From Adiantum capillus-veneris (taxonomy: Eukaryota > Streptophyta > Polypodiopsida > Polypodiales > Pteridaceae), in contig CM043962.1 of assembly GCA_014529385.2 (NCBI GenBank), positions 38,223,098-38,287,097 on the forward strand: DNA of 64,000 nucleotides, read 5' to 3'. Position numbers and translations under genes: made by a program. The stretch's first letter is position 1, and each line of letters opens with the position of its first letter. The notes beneath the pieces are model-generated. The model did not search any database. It saw only the letters and a program-made list of their open reading frames with translations, and was not told the DNA's origin. Shown one piece after another: positions 23,280 to 34,739 of this stretch.

Positions 23280-24660
23280 TTAGTTACTATGAGGAGGATT
23301 AGTGAGTGATGGCCACAACACTTTGCCCATCCAACCCTATTTATAGTATAGGCTTCCCTATGTATAGGGCTCATGTGCATGCCATCTTGGAGCCTTGTTC
23401 CCTACGCTCTTAGCCATGGCTTGGAATCTTGCCTTAACATTGTTGCCCCCTTGGAGAGAATCTCGTGTCTTTAAAAAAAGAGGTGGGAAAGTTCTTCTTA
23501 AAAACACCCACCTTCTCGGTTTGTCTTTCCACTTGACTAGGAAAGAGTGTGGTGGAGTGCTAATTTGTAGGCCATTTCTTCTTCTCAATTGAGTAATTTG
23601 TGAGTAGTTGCATGGGGTGCGTGGGAAGAAGACACACATAGCATGTGATGGAGCGCAACAGGATGAGAAGAAGCCTCATCCACTCCTTATTGTTCTATTA
23701 AACCAACATATGAACTATGTTAATGATGGGTCAGTACGTGTTTGACCTAGTTGGCCTAAAACCCCAATAGTCTCCCACTTGAAGGCCAATGTGGCCCAAG
23801 TGGTAAAATACGGGGTTCTTAGCTAATGCTATAGCGCTCTAACTATCACAATGAAACACTAAAGTCTGATGAAGGCCAAGATCTCCCACTCGATGAGCTA
23901 ACCACACAAATTCCTTGCTAGCACTAGAAGCTACAACATACTTTTCCTCTGTGGTGGAAATGAAGTGCAATCCTAGAGACATGACCTCCATGAAATGACT
24001 GCTCTAACAAACAAGAATACATAGTTAGATGTGGATATTCATCTATCCACATAACCCTCATAATCTACATCTGTGTAACACACCATGGACGCATCGATAT
24101 TCCCAAAGCATTAGCAATTTCTAGGTGTACCCTTAAGGTACCTCAGAATGTGCTTCACTGCTTTCCAGTGCTTCTTGCCAAGATTTTCCATAAATTTACT
24201 AACCAAACCCATTACAAACACAATGTTTGGTCTAGTGGCTACCATTGCATACACAAGACTACCCATTGCTGGAAGAGTATGGCACTTTTGCCATTCCTCT
24301 TTCTCAGCATCAGATTTGGGAGCATAATCTTTGCCAAGTTTTGCATATGCCTGCATGGGGGTACTCAATGAATCCTTCCCCCTTTCATATTAAGAATTTG
24401 CAAGACTTTGTGGATATACATCTCCTAAGATAACTCTAGTATTCCACGGGATCTATCTCTCTTGATATGCATACAAGAAAGTGATTTGCATCTCCCAAAT
24501 ACTTCATAGCAAATATCATACTAAGTGATTTTTTTAGGATGACAATCTCATCTTAGACTTCTTAACATGAGAGTATCATTGATAAAGTATTAAGATAATT
24601 AGAAAACCATTGTTCAACTTCCAGGTATACAAGTAGTGGTATTGTTGGCTCCTCACATAA
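23280..24660 (-). mobile_element. Ty1/copia fragment: RT end, RNase H and LTR remnant
   Basis: On the minus strand, 24368-24111 reads through the conserved copia segment after the RT core (PKSDAEKEEWQKCHTLPAMGS, then YAMVATRPNIVF, KHWKAVKHILRYLKGTP). Decayed RNase H continues to about 23850 (TTEEKYVVASSASKEFVWL). Below that, at 23682-23698, a 17-bp sequence is shared in inverse orientation with 26407-26423, upstream of the plus-strand copia copy, which suggests this is LTR. It belongs to the same family as 26200-29790 (PKSDAEKSKMAKLPYSSIVGS there). The copy is 5'-truncated and mutated. Confidence 0.75.
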
Positions 24661-25009
24661 CCTTGGGATTGCATGTACTTGTCAAAATTTTGGTACCATT
24701 TCCTTGAGCCTTGCTCAATCTCATCGTTTTTGTATTGGCTCTTCTACCCTATAAGTAGCTTTGTCTAAATGTTAGGGTGAACACGTAAGGATGTCACCAC
24801 TCTTGTAAGAGATTTCTTAGCTTTGTATTTTAGCAAATAATTGCTTCCAAAGGTTGAAGTAGACTATTGGCAAGGATCTTAAGGCATAAGCATGTTCTAA
24901 GAGTAAAAACCTAAAACTATTATTTTTCTATGTTACCACACCAAGAAGGCTTAGTGCTATGATTTTGCTTTGTCACAAAAAAACAAATGTGTGTGTGTGT
25001 GTGTGCGTT

Positions 25010-25012
<3 letters not shown>

Positions 25013-25061
<49 letters not shown>
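25013..25061. repeat. (GA)n microsatellite preceded by (TG)n
   Basis: GA units at 25013-25061, with a TG tract at 24988-25004. Confidence 0.95.
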
Positions 25062-25065
<4 letters not shown>

Positions 25066-25418
25066 ATTCCACTCAATTTACCCAAGCTACTACAACTAAT
25101 AGAATAGTTCTACATGAATTAAGACACATTGGGCGTTTAACAGAATGGAATGCCAAGCTCCATTTTTGTTAGGGCTAGGGTGGATCACTGAGAGTACAAT
25201 TCGTGCACTATATGTGTGTATATACGATCAAGGAGAGATAGAGACTCATTGTTGACTCAAAGTAGTCACTAAATTATGATTTTGAGTTAGAGTACAATGT
25301 TAGCTACATCTTCAGTAGACTTCATTTTAAGTTTACAAAGCTCTTTCTTCAAACCATTCTTACTTCTTCCCTTTAGCCCCAAAGGTTTTCTCAATAGACT
25401 CCCAAGTTTGTGTAGAAG

Positions 25419-25870
25419 TTTTTTTTTTTTTCAAAACTCACAATTATGAGTGGATAGTATTAAGAACATTAGAAATATACACCAACCTCATAGAGAAACC
25501 ACAACTACTCCTAGGCTTTACTTATTACAAGATGTCATCATGACATGCATTGTTCTAGACCAGTCCTCTGAGGCTTGTTTGCCTCCGATCATGTGGATCA
25601 TCACTCTGCTCTCTTGTATGATCTCACAAAAGCTTGCCACAACTAGATCCCCCTCAAACACGTGGTGGTTCCTTGCTTGCCAAATATGGTGAAAGAATTA
25701 GTATCTGATTACTTGAGTGTAGACAAGAAGAACATGACTTCTCAACCTGATACTACCAAAGTACAGATCAGTCTTGAAGAACTTAATTTGCCATGTCCTT
25801 TGAATCCACTTGCATATTTTCCCAACCATGCCACTGATTGCCTGGCATCCATGAAAATGTATTCTGCACC
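25419..25870 (-). mobile_element. LINE fragment B: 3' end
   Basis: The minus strand encodes GKICKWIQRTWQIKFFKTDL, then an LLVYTQVIRY-like segment and HIWQARNHHVFEGDL, which match the zf-RVT tail of LINE fragment A (GKICKWVQKTWKIGFF). It ends at a T run on the plus strand (25419-25431) followed by AAACTCACAAT, as at 1157. 5'-truncated; a stop interrupts the tail. Confidence 0.7.
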
Positions 25871-26199
25871 CCGACGGACCCGAGTCCTCTTTCTTGTAGA
25901 AGTTTTAAACTCATCAATAAAGTGCATATAGTTGTCATGCAATGAGGTAATGATAATTCTAATTTTTTTTTTCCTTCACTTGATTTCATGCAGATAGCCC
26001 TGGTTTGGGTGCTCTTACTAGATGAAGGGTCACTAGTGGGTTTAACTATGGACCATAAGGTAGCCTCTTTCCATGTATGGACACAATCTCCATTAATTTT
26101 TTTTGATTTCCTTCTCTCCCATTGTGCTTGGGAGAATTCTTGCACTTTGAGATTCTCAAAGGACAAGGTTTAAACTTCTCATGTGTGTACTTTCACTAA

Positions 26200-26475
26200 A
26201 TCATTCCCATCGATAAGTATACTTGTTAGGACAAGAGTCCTAGGGAGCATGCTCCACGGCTAAACGCCTAGGGAGAATAGGGGCCTATACATAGGGAAAT
26301 CTTTATGTAGGGGTTGGAGGAGAGGAGAGAATAGTGTTAGGGTTCAAGCTAGCTGGCCGGACACCCATCACACTGACTGTACTAACCTTACCTATTCTTT
26401 TGATCATATAGAACAATAAGGAGTAGTGAGGTAATTTTGAACCCTCGCTGAGAGCTCCACTCACATCATGCTCGT

Positions 26476-26537
<62 letters not shown>

Positions 26538-26570
26538 ACACCACTTGGACTCATTTTTCTCAACTTGGAT
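26200..26570 (+). other. Probable 5' LTR/leader remnant of the copia element, with (CT)n
   Basis: Lies directly upstream of copia gag and shares ATAGAACAATAAGGAGT (26407-26423) with the inverted copia fragment at 23682-23698. It holds a CCTATACATAGGGAA segment also found in inverse form near 23353-23368, and a CT tract at 26478-26532. LTR ends are not resolved. Confidence 0.45.
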
Positions 26571-26591
26571 GGTTAAAATGCATCAAACAAA

Positions 26592-27068
26592 GTGTTTTTG
26601 ATGAATAAGCTTATGTGCTTGAATATGAAAGTAGATAGCAGTGTCAATTACCACTTAAATGATTTCAGTGGATTGTTTTTGCAATTGACTTGTAAAGGGT
26701 TGAATTTTGATGATGAAATGAAATCCATTTTCTTGCTATCTCTTTGTCTACATCATGGGATACGTTTAACACTACCATTAGTAACTCTACCCCTCAGGGC
26801 AAGCTTGTTTTCAATGATGTTACTAGTTCTTTGCTCACGAAAGAGATTCGATGTCAGTCTCTTGACACTGGTGGGCATGGTGATGCATACATGGCTAATG
26901 AAAGTAGCCCAAAAAACCATCAATGATAAAGAGGTCGTAGTCACAATCACGGTCGTTCTCAAGATCATAAGAATGCATGTAGCAAGAGTTGCAGACATGA
27001 CACGATGAACATTGAATGCTACCATCATCACAAGAAAAGATATATGAAAAAGGATTGCCATTTATTGT
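26592..27068 (+). pseudogene. Ty1/copia gag, decayed
   Basis: The frames read LMCLNMKVDSSVNYHLNDF, CKGLNFDDEMKSIFLLS, then after a frameshift SWDTFNTTISNSTPQGKLVF and EIRCQSLDTGGHGDAYMA, the UBN2-type capsid pattern of copia gag. The zinc knuckle at about 27013-27055 is ruined: in C-x2-C-x4-H-x4-C the second Cys is His and the His is Tyr. Confidence 0.8.
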
Positions 27069-27121
27069 AAAGAGAAAAGGGTAAATCCATTGTCGTAAGT
27101 CCTGCAACTCCTAAGATTAGT

Positions 27122-27397
27122 GTGAAGATAGAGGAGCTCAATGTTCTTGAGTCTCCACATGTTGATGTTGTTTCTAACGAGATGCAACCATCAGATTTGC
27201 TAGTATTTAATTCTAATTTGAGCCCAATGGTGTTATTATATCTTGATGAATGCTATGTGCAGAATAGGATTATTGACTCACGTGCTAGTTTTCATGTTAC
27301 TCCTCACAAGAAGTGGTTCTCCAATTATGCGTCTACACATGGTTCAATTAAGCTGGGTGATTCTTATCATCTTGAGATATGTGGAATGGAGATGTGA
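27122..27397 (+). pseudogene. Ty1/copia protease region, active site lost
   Basis: The frame contains RIIDSRASFHVTPHKKWFSNY followed by GSIKLGDSYHLEICG. The copia aspartic protease normally has D-S-G-A here; Gly is replaced by Arg, so the active-site loop is broken. Confidence 0.75.
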
Positions 27398-27619
27398 AGT
27401 TGTGCATGCATAATGGTACCGATTTTGTACTGCGAGGTGTCAGACATGTGCCAAAGCTAACTAAGATCTTGGTGTCAGTAAGACAACTTGATGACACTAC
27501 AATATTTGGCAATAGTTTCTAGTTTATCAAATAAAAGTAACTTGGTCATGCTCAAAGGCCAAAAGTATGGATCATTGTACTCCCTGTATGTCTCTAGTTT
27601 GAAAGAGCTCTATCTATGT

Positions 27620-28530
27620 AGGCGAGCTACCTTCTACTACGTTGTGGCATAGCCGGCTTGGTCATATGAGTCACAAGGGAATGAAGCAATTGCAGTGTTT
27701 TGGCTACATCCCTATGTTGAACTATTCAAGTTTTAGTTTGTGTGAGCATTACATATACAAGAAATAGAGGCGGCTTACCACTTCTCCATTGGATAGAAAA
27801 TTAGGGAATGCCCTAGCTTTGATTAATAGCAATCTATGCGGGCCTATGCCACATAAGTTTCTAGGGGGCATTATATTTCTTGACATTCATAGATGACTCT
27901 ACTCAAAAGGTGTGGGTCTACCTCTTGGAGAGGAAAGAGTTTTTGCTACATTTCAAAAATTCCTTGCAATGGACAAGAACCAATCATGCAAGAAGTTGAA
28001 GGCTTTGTGCACTGACAATGGGGGAGAGTACATATCCACTAAGTTTAAGGACTTCTATAGCAAACAAGGCATTAAAAGAAACTTTACTACATCGTACACA
28101 CCTGCTCAAAATGGAGTTGCTAAGTGCATGAATAGAACTATTCAAGAGAGAGTCACTTCCATGCTATCTATGGAAAATTTACCTCAAAAGCTTTGGGGAG
28201 AAGCTGTTACGATAGTAGTGCATATAATCAATAGGTCGCCTAGTTCACCTTTGAAGTACAAGATTTTCAAGAGATGTGGTAAGACAAGAAGCCTAATTAT
28301 GATAGATTATATGTTTTTGAGTGAGACATTCTCGCATGTGCCTAAAGAGCTCATAAAGAAGCTTGACCCCAAGTCACACAAATGCATCTTCATTGGCTAT
28401 GGTGAGATAGGTTATCATCTCTCACACTCAAAATCTTGGAAAGTTATTTGCTGCTCACAAGTGATCTTCAATGAAGCAAAGATGCATAGAAATCCTATGA
28501 AAGAGGTTGAATATCACAAATCAAGATTCT
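27620..28530 (+). pseudogene. Ty1/copia integrase, decayed
   Basis: The pre-integrase motif LWHSRLGHMSHKGMKQLQ is readable at about 27645-27700. A 206-codon frame (27912-28532) carries LKALCTDNGGEYIS, SYTPAQNGVAKCMNRTIQE and LWGEAVTIVVHIINRSP, the D and E region of the DDE core; the catalytic-region AER is changed to AKC. Stops separate the parts. Confidence 0.8.
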
Positions 28531-28679
28531 AGGATGTAGCCTCAAGTCCAGTTATGCAAATATCTGGGTCTACTACTGATGTACCTACCATTAGTAATGC
28601 TTCAGAGAGAGATAATGATACTCTTGAGAGAGCAGAGTCTAGTAGTTAGGCAGACCTACACATGTATCTTGTACTCCCA

Positions 28680-29790
28680 AGTGTTTTTAGCTAAGGTTAG
28701 ACTATTTGTCGGTCGCTAATTTTGAAGAGCCTACCTGCCACCAAGAGGCTATTGAGATGGAAGATAGCATGAAATGGGAGCAGGAAATGCAATTTGAGTA
28801 TAACTCAACTATGGAAAATGACACTTGGAGACCAACAGAGTTTCCAGAGGGTAAACAAGCCTTGCCTTGCAAATGGGTGTATAAGAAGAAGTACATGGCA
28901 GAAGATCCTGAGCCTAAGTATAAGGCTAGATAGGTTTCTAAGGGTTTCAAGCAAAGGAAAGGCATGGACTTTGATGAGATTTTTTCTCTAGTAGTCAAGA
29001 TGACTACATTGCATCTTGTGCTTGGATTAGTAGTCAATGGGGACATGGAACTTGTCCAGATGGACATGAAGATGGATTTCCTTCATAGATATCTTGATGA
29101 GGATGTCTACATGTAACAACCAATGGGTTTTAAGTTAAACTTGAAAAGCCTACGGGGGAAAAACTAGTGTATAAATTGCATAAGGTGTTGTATGGACTGA
29201 AACAGAGCTCAAGGTAGTGGTACATGAAGTTCAACAAGTACACACAGCCCCAAGGTTATGTAAGGATTCAAGAATATCACTGCTTGTATACCAGGAGGTT
29301 GAACGATGGCTCCCTCATCATCATGATACTCTTTGTGGATGATATGCTCATTGCTGGGAAGTCTAAATGTGAGATTTCCATCCTGAAGAAGTCACTTAGC
29401 ATGTAGTTTACTATGAAGGATTTGGGAGATGCAAGTCACTTTCTTGGTATGCATATCAAAGGGATAGAAAATGTAGAAAATTGGAGTTGTCTCACAGGAA
29501 AAACATATCCACAAGGCTTTGCAATGTTTTAATATGCAGGGTGGGAAGTTACATTCATATGAAAAATTGAGCAAGAATGATGCTCCCAAGTCTGATGCTG
29601 AGAAATCAAAAATGGCCAAACTGCCGTATTCTTCAATAGTTGGCAGTCGTATGTACGCCATGGTAGCCACGAGATCGGACATAGATTTTGTAGTAAGAGT
29701 GGTTAGCAGATTCATGGAAAATCCTAACAAAAAGCACTGGGAAACATTGAAGCACATTTTGAGATATGTCAAAGGTATTCATAAGTAGCC
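28680..29790 (+). pseudogene. Ty1/copia reverse transcriptase/RNase H start, decayed
   Basis: Readable in pieces: ENDTWRPTEFPEGKQALPC and KWVYKKKYMAEDPEPKYKAR, VSKGFKQRKGMDFDEIFS, the FVDDMLIAGKSKCE active-site box (29332-29373), then DAEKSKMAKLPYSSIVGS and MYAMVATRSDIDFVVR. Several in-frame stops. The copy ends before RNase H at about 29790. Confidence 0.85.
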
Positions 29791-31598
29791 ATGGACCACT
29801 TATAAAACATTAAAAAAAGTTTCACCATTAACAACTTTATGCATAATCTGAATGTACTGAAAAACTAAGCATGAGAAATTTGGGCTCCATATTTTAATCT
29901 TCTAGAGGATGCTCAATATATATAGGCAAATTTAAAGATCATGATTAGATATGGATGTAAGCTACAAAATTTGCTTAGTTGGCCACTAAAATTAGCAATA
30001 ATTTGCAGATTAAAGTTGTTAATGTAGAATGGCTCTAATTCTTGTTAAATCAAAAAACTCAACCATGCTTGTATAGTTTTCTATATGGGGTATTGGGTGC
30101 CACAAAACTCAAGGAATAATAGTTTCATGTTATGAAACCCATGTGCATAATCAAAATTAACTTTGGATTTTATTAAAATCATAAAAAAAATCATGAATGT
30201 GTAAAATTTGACGAAAATTCACTATTAGAAAATTCTTGTATTAGGTCATAACTTTCACAATAACCATTGATTCTCCTTAGAAGCATGAAAACATGTTGAG
30301 AACCAATAATACTAGTTCTCTAGCACTATAGATCTCACAAAGATGAGTTTTCATGTGTTGTGGGTGCAATTCTTTTGAAAAAAGACCGAAAACAGTACAA
30401 GTTTTCTACATAGTTTAGGTTGAGAAATGCTTTGCAAGAATAAGGTGAAAGGTGGAATTAGTAAGCCAAAAAAAATCTTTTTTTTTTCTCATAAGCCAAA
30501 TTTGTGGATATATATCACTAAAAGTTTCTTTGTGAAACTTCTCAGATAATACAAGGAAAATGATGACTCACTTAGCTGGACATAAAAGTGTCCTAGGACA
30601 TATGTGTCCCATTACCAACCTAGTGTTAATTGGGGAGATATCCAACATTTACATCATAATTTTGATGCATTCAAGGAATTGAAAAATGAGTATTACCCTT
30701 GAAGACAAGGCCTTCAAGTGGTGGACGATGTATAAACCACAAAATTGTACAAGAAATGTGCTGCTTTTAGAAAGTATTACACAAAGAGTTGCTTCCTACC
30801 AATGAGATGGATTGGAGTTGGTTTGATTGGAATTTATATTTGAAGCAAAAATATCAATCATTGAAACAATATACTTCTCATTATTGGGTGTTTATACAAA
30901 ATTAGACAAGCTAGATGATTTCAAGAAAGTTTGTGGTTTTATTAGAGGTCTTGATCCATAGCGTAAGAACTAGGTTAAGGCGCAACAATCAAAAGACTCT
31001 AGATAAAAACCATAGTTCAACATACATTATGATGACCCTAATAATCATAAGCCATTTTTTAAATCATTGTACATAGCACAATACATCATGCATATTAATA
31101 GTGGTACTATGTGTTGTTGGCCTCCATTTCTGTGTCTCTCAATTTATTGTAATGGTCACTCTTGTTTTGCTCAAAAAGTTCTCAATCTATTCGTTTCTAA
31201 TGTAAAACCATGTCTTTTACATAGATACCAAAATAAAAGGGGTCTCTCAAATTGCTTGTTGAGAAAACAATAATCATAAGAGATCCACTAACCTCTATTC
31301 CAAAACCCATCACATCCATTCCATGTCTCCTCACAACCAGGATTAGTATTTGATCTTAACGGTGTCCTTTATATTTCATGGATCGAAGATCCTAATAATA
31401 AGGATGCTCAGCCGCATGATCTGCAAACTACTATGGTTGACCTCATCAAGAGTTCTTGAAGTATTTTTGCTATATGTATGATATGTGAATGCCCACCAAG
31501 AGAGAATTATTTTAGTTTTCATGTACCTCTATGTTTCCAAGGATGCAAAATAGTTCTTAGCTTGGGCTATGGAATGGGAAAATGTTTACATCTGGAGT
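29791..31598. other. AT-rich stretch with a possible decayed gag piece
   Basis: Mostly unassigned. Around 30690-31060 the plus strand reads EDKAFKWWTMYKPQ..., KLDDFKKVCGFIRGLDP and VKAQQSKDSR, which vaguely recalls a gypsy gag capsid segment with stops. Below the level needed for a firm call. Confidence 0.3.
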
Positions 31599-31900
31599 TC
31601 AACAATGTTGGAAAGAGAAAAAAATAGTCAAGGTAGCTTTTGGGTTAATTTGTGGCTACTTCAGTGGATGTGTGTTGGAATTAGGGTTGGAGAGAAACAC
31701 ACACAGCTTGGAGAAGATGAAGGAAGCTCAAGGCACACAAATAGAGAGTGTGTTACTTAGTGTGCAATGGAAAGATAGATAGCCCTAAAGTGATGGGCGT
31801 ATATACAATGCATGGGGGAAAAAACCTCCTAAAGAGGGAAAAAATGCCTCGGCGGTCCTAGTGTGTTCACACACATCACTACCACATGTATATGGTAACA
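31599..31900 (-). other. Candidate 3' LTR of the minus-strand copia element
   Basis: On the minus strand a purine tract (31901-31910) is followed by TGTTACCATATACATGTGG starting at 31900. A TATATA element occurs at about 31800-31806. The segment ends near CCAACATTGTTGAA (31598-31611), which resembles the sequence abutting the primer site at the other end of the element. Only the last few bases are seen at the 5' end, so the pair cannot be confirmed. Confidence 0.45.
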
Positions 31901-31910
31901 AATCCCCCCT
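31901..31910 (-). other. Polypurine tract of the copia element
   Basis: AGGGGGGATT on the minus strand directly before the putative 3' LTR; used to prime plus-strand DNA synthesis. Confidence 0.5.
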
Positions 31911-31975
31911 GGAGTGATGTGGTGAACGAGAGCTGGCACATGAGTGAAGGGAAGTGCCATGCCCTGAGGACAAGA

Positions 31976-32383
31976 TCAGTCCACAAAGGGGAGTAAGCCC
32001 AGAGCTTTGCGGAAAGATTCAAGCTTCTCACGAGACAATGCCTTTGTGAAAAGATCTACAAGGTAGTCCTGTGTTGGCACATAAGCCAAGCTGATCTCTC
32101 CTGCTGAGAGCCTCTCCCTGACATAGTGGTAATGCACCTCAATGTGCTTTGTGTGAGCATGAAAAACTGGGTTCCTCGCAACTACCAATGCGCTCTGACT
32201 GTCAGTGTAGATAGTGTTGGCAGTGTCCTGTCCAACACCCAAATCAGCCATAAGGCGTCTAAGCCATAGACACTCAACCGTAGCTGTGAAGACTGCCCTG
32301 TACTCAGCCTCACAACTCGAAGTGGCCACAGTAGGTTGCTTCTTGCTCAACCATGATATACTGAAGTGCCAAGCATGAAACAA
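31976..32383 (-). pseudogene. Ty1/copia RNase H
   Basis: A 135-codon frame with SWLSKKQPTVATSSCEAEYR, ECLWLRRLMADLGV, IYTDSQSALVVARNPVFHAH, TKHIEVHYHYVRERL and VPTQDYLVDLFTKALSREK: the full copia RNase H pattern up to the normal C-terminus. It is one nucleotide out of frame with the reverse transcriptase that precedes it. Confidence 0.9.
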
Positions 32384-33753
32384 AAACCACTTGTGGACAC
32401 TCGCGTGTCAAAAAAACCAGCCCAATCTGAGTCCGAAAAAGCATGTAAGTCTGGCGGCAATGATCCCCCCTTGGGATAAAACAAGCCAAGATGTAAAGTG
32501 CCACTAAGGTAGCGGAAAATCCTCTTGACAGCCTGCCAATGCTTAGACCCTGGGCTATGCATAAATCTACTGACCTGTGAGACTGCAAACTGAATATCCG
32601 GCCTCGTGTTGCATACATAAATGAGGCAGCCAACAACAGTTTGGTAAAGAGTGACATCAGCAAGATCGCCAGCATCATGTAGACTCAACTTCAAACATGT
32701 TTCCATGGGAGTGGCAATAGGTTTGCAATCCTCAAGTCCAAACTTACATAGCAATGTCTCTATGTAACTTTTCTGACACAAGGCAATACCACCATCACAC
32801 TGCTTAAACTGTATACCCAAGTAATGATGCAATAGCCCCAAATCTTTCATCTTGAAAGTAGCATTCAAATCAGCCTTAAATTCAGCAATATGTCTCTCAT
32901 TTGGTCTAGTGATCAGCAAATCATCAACATAAAGAACCACAATGAGAAGTACATCACCCTCACGCTTTACATACAATGTGCTTTCTGTTGGACTGTTACG
33001 AAAGCCTTGTTTGACCAAATGAGTGTCAGCTTTCTCATACCAAGCACGAGGAGATTGCTTCAACCCATACAAAGCCTTCTTACATGTGCACACTTTGTCC
33101 TCTTGTCCTTTTATGACAAAACCGCGAGGCTGCGTTACATAAACTTCCTCAAATATGTCACCATTCAAGAAAGCAGTAACAATGTCTGATTTATGTACAT
33201 CCCAACCGAAATGAGCTGCCAATGCACATAGAAAACGCACAGTAGTCATACGACAAGTGGGAGCAAAAGTCTCTTCATAATCTATGCATTTTTACTGTGC
33301 ATAACCCTTTGCAACAAGTCGAGCCTTATGGAGATCAATCTCACCATCCGGCTTGCGTTTCAACTTGTAAACCCACTTCGTACCAATGGCCTTTTTGCCA
33401 GGAGGCAAATCACATAAAGTCCATGTGTCATTCTCTATAAGTGCATCATATTCTGATTGCATGGCAGCCATCCAATTTTCTGAATTCTGTGCTTCGTCAA
33501 AAGACAGAGGCTCCTCAACATTATGTAAGCTAGACATAGCCAAAGCATAACAATCTGATGCATAAGATGCATGGCGAGAGCCTGAACGAGTACGACTAAA
33601 CAAAGGTGCATCCAATTTACTGTCACGCAAAGTGTGCACCAGCCATTTTGGCATACCTCTAGCCTGCTCATTTTCAGCCCTTTCCTCATCAAGTACATCA
33701 TGTACATCTGCATCAGTAATAGGCTGATCTAAAACATTTTCAGAAACCCCCAT
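32347..33753 (-). pseudogene. Ty1/copia reverse transcriptase, nearly intact
   Basis: Two consecutive frames. The first (33753-33292) has ENWMAAMQSEYDALIENDTW and KKAIGTKWVYKLKRKPDGEI up to KGYAQ. It meets a single TAA stop, and the reading continues in the same frame with IDYEETFAPT. The second (33249-32347) has WDVHKSDIVTAFLNGDIFEE, KALYGLKQSPRAWY and the YVDDLLIT catalytic box, then DLGLLHHYLGIQF and YVCNTRPDIQFAVSQVSRFM. Both catalytic aspartates are present. One nonsense change and one frameshift are the main defects, so the copy is relatively young. Confidence 0.93.
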
Positions 33754-33779
33754 AGGCTGTACATTTGCCTCATTGGAAC

Positions 33780-34735
33780 TTACATTCGTATTTCACCACT
33801 GAAAAGAGGCAAAAAAGTGTCATAAATGTCATGTGAGCTTACATTATTGTCTCTAGTACATGACAGCAAGGGCTGAACAAAATCTTCCACAAACACTACA
33901 TCCCGAGAAACCAGAATACTTTTTGTTTGCGGATGATACAACCTGTAACCTTTGCTTTCAGCACTATAACCAACAAAAATACATTTGACAGCCTTATCAT
34001 CCAATTTTCTGCGCTGCACTTGTGGCACCAAAGCATATGCCAAACAACCAAAAACACGCATGTGCTCAATAGAAGGCTTTCTATCATGCCATGCTTCATA
34101 TGGAGTAATAGACTGCAAAGCTTTCGTAGGACACCTGTAAGTGGCACACATGATGGCCTCAAGCCAAAAAGAATGCGGCAAAGCTTGACTTTTGACCATA
34201 CATCGTGCCATTTCCGTCAGTGACCTGTTTTTCCTCTCAGCAACACCATTTTGCTGAGGTGTATAAGGCACTGTACATTGGTGTTTTATCCCATGACTAG
34301 CCAGAAATGCATTAAATTCATGAGACATATACTCCCCCCTCGATCGGAACGGAGGGTGCCCATAGTACATTTCGAGACATTTTCAGCCATAGCCAGAAAT
34401 TTTTTGAAGCACATAAAAACTTTGGACTTCGCTTTAAGCGGAAATACCCATGCATGCCTGGAGTTATCATCAATGAAAGTCACGAAGTACAGGTAATTGC
34501 CCAAGGATGGAGTTTGCATGGGCCCACAAACATCACTATGCACAAGCTGCAACCTGCATGTGGCCCGAACTGAACCATCTTGAACTCGATAAGAGGCGTT
34601 GTTGGCACAAGTGACTGAATTCCCATGAGGGATAGACTCGAGAGAGGTAAACAATTCACGATGTGAGGTAATGTGCTTTGTAGCACCACTGTCGAAATAC
34701 CACACATGTGAATCTGCAGCAGAGCTGACAAGCAT
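33780..34735 (-). pseudogene. Ty1/copia protease and integrase with internal deletion
   Basis: The frame from 34735 starts with the protease box YFDSGATKHITSHRELF and LESIPHGNSVTCANNASYRV. Within a few residues it jumps to RATCRLQLVHSDVCGPMQT, the start of the integrase core. The rest of protease and the HHCC pre-integrase domain, normally over 100 residues, are absent near 34580 with the frame kept. The core continues FVTFIDDNSRHAWVFPLKAK and LRSDRGG; after a one-base frameshift, 34370-33780 carries EYMSHEFNAFLASHGIKHQC, VPYTPQQNGVAERKNRSL and KCIFVGYSAESKGYRLY. The D, D and E of the catalytic triad are all visible. Confidence 0.9.
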
Positions 34736-34739
34736 GCAT

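Noticed and set aside
25662-25931. Plus-strand 89-residue protein
   Set aside because: It is the antisense of the LINE zinc-binding tail; its similarity to a frame at 55560-55793 arises because both are antisense to the same element family.
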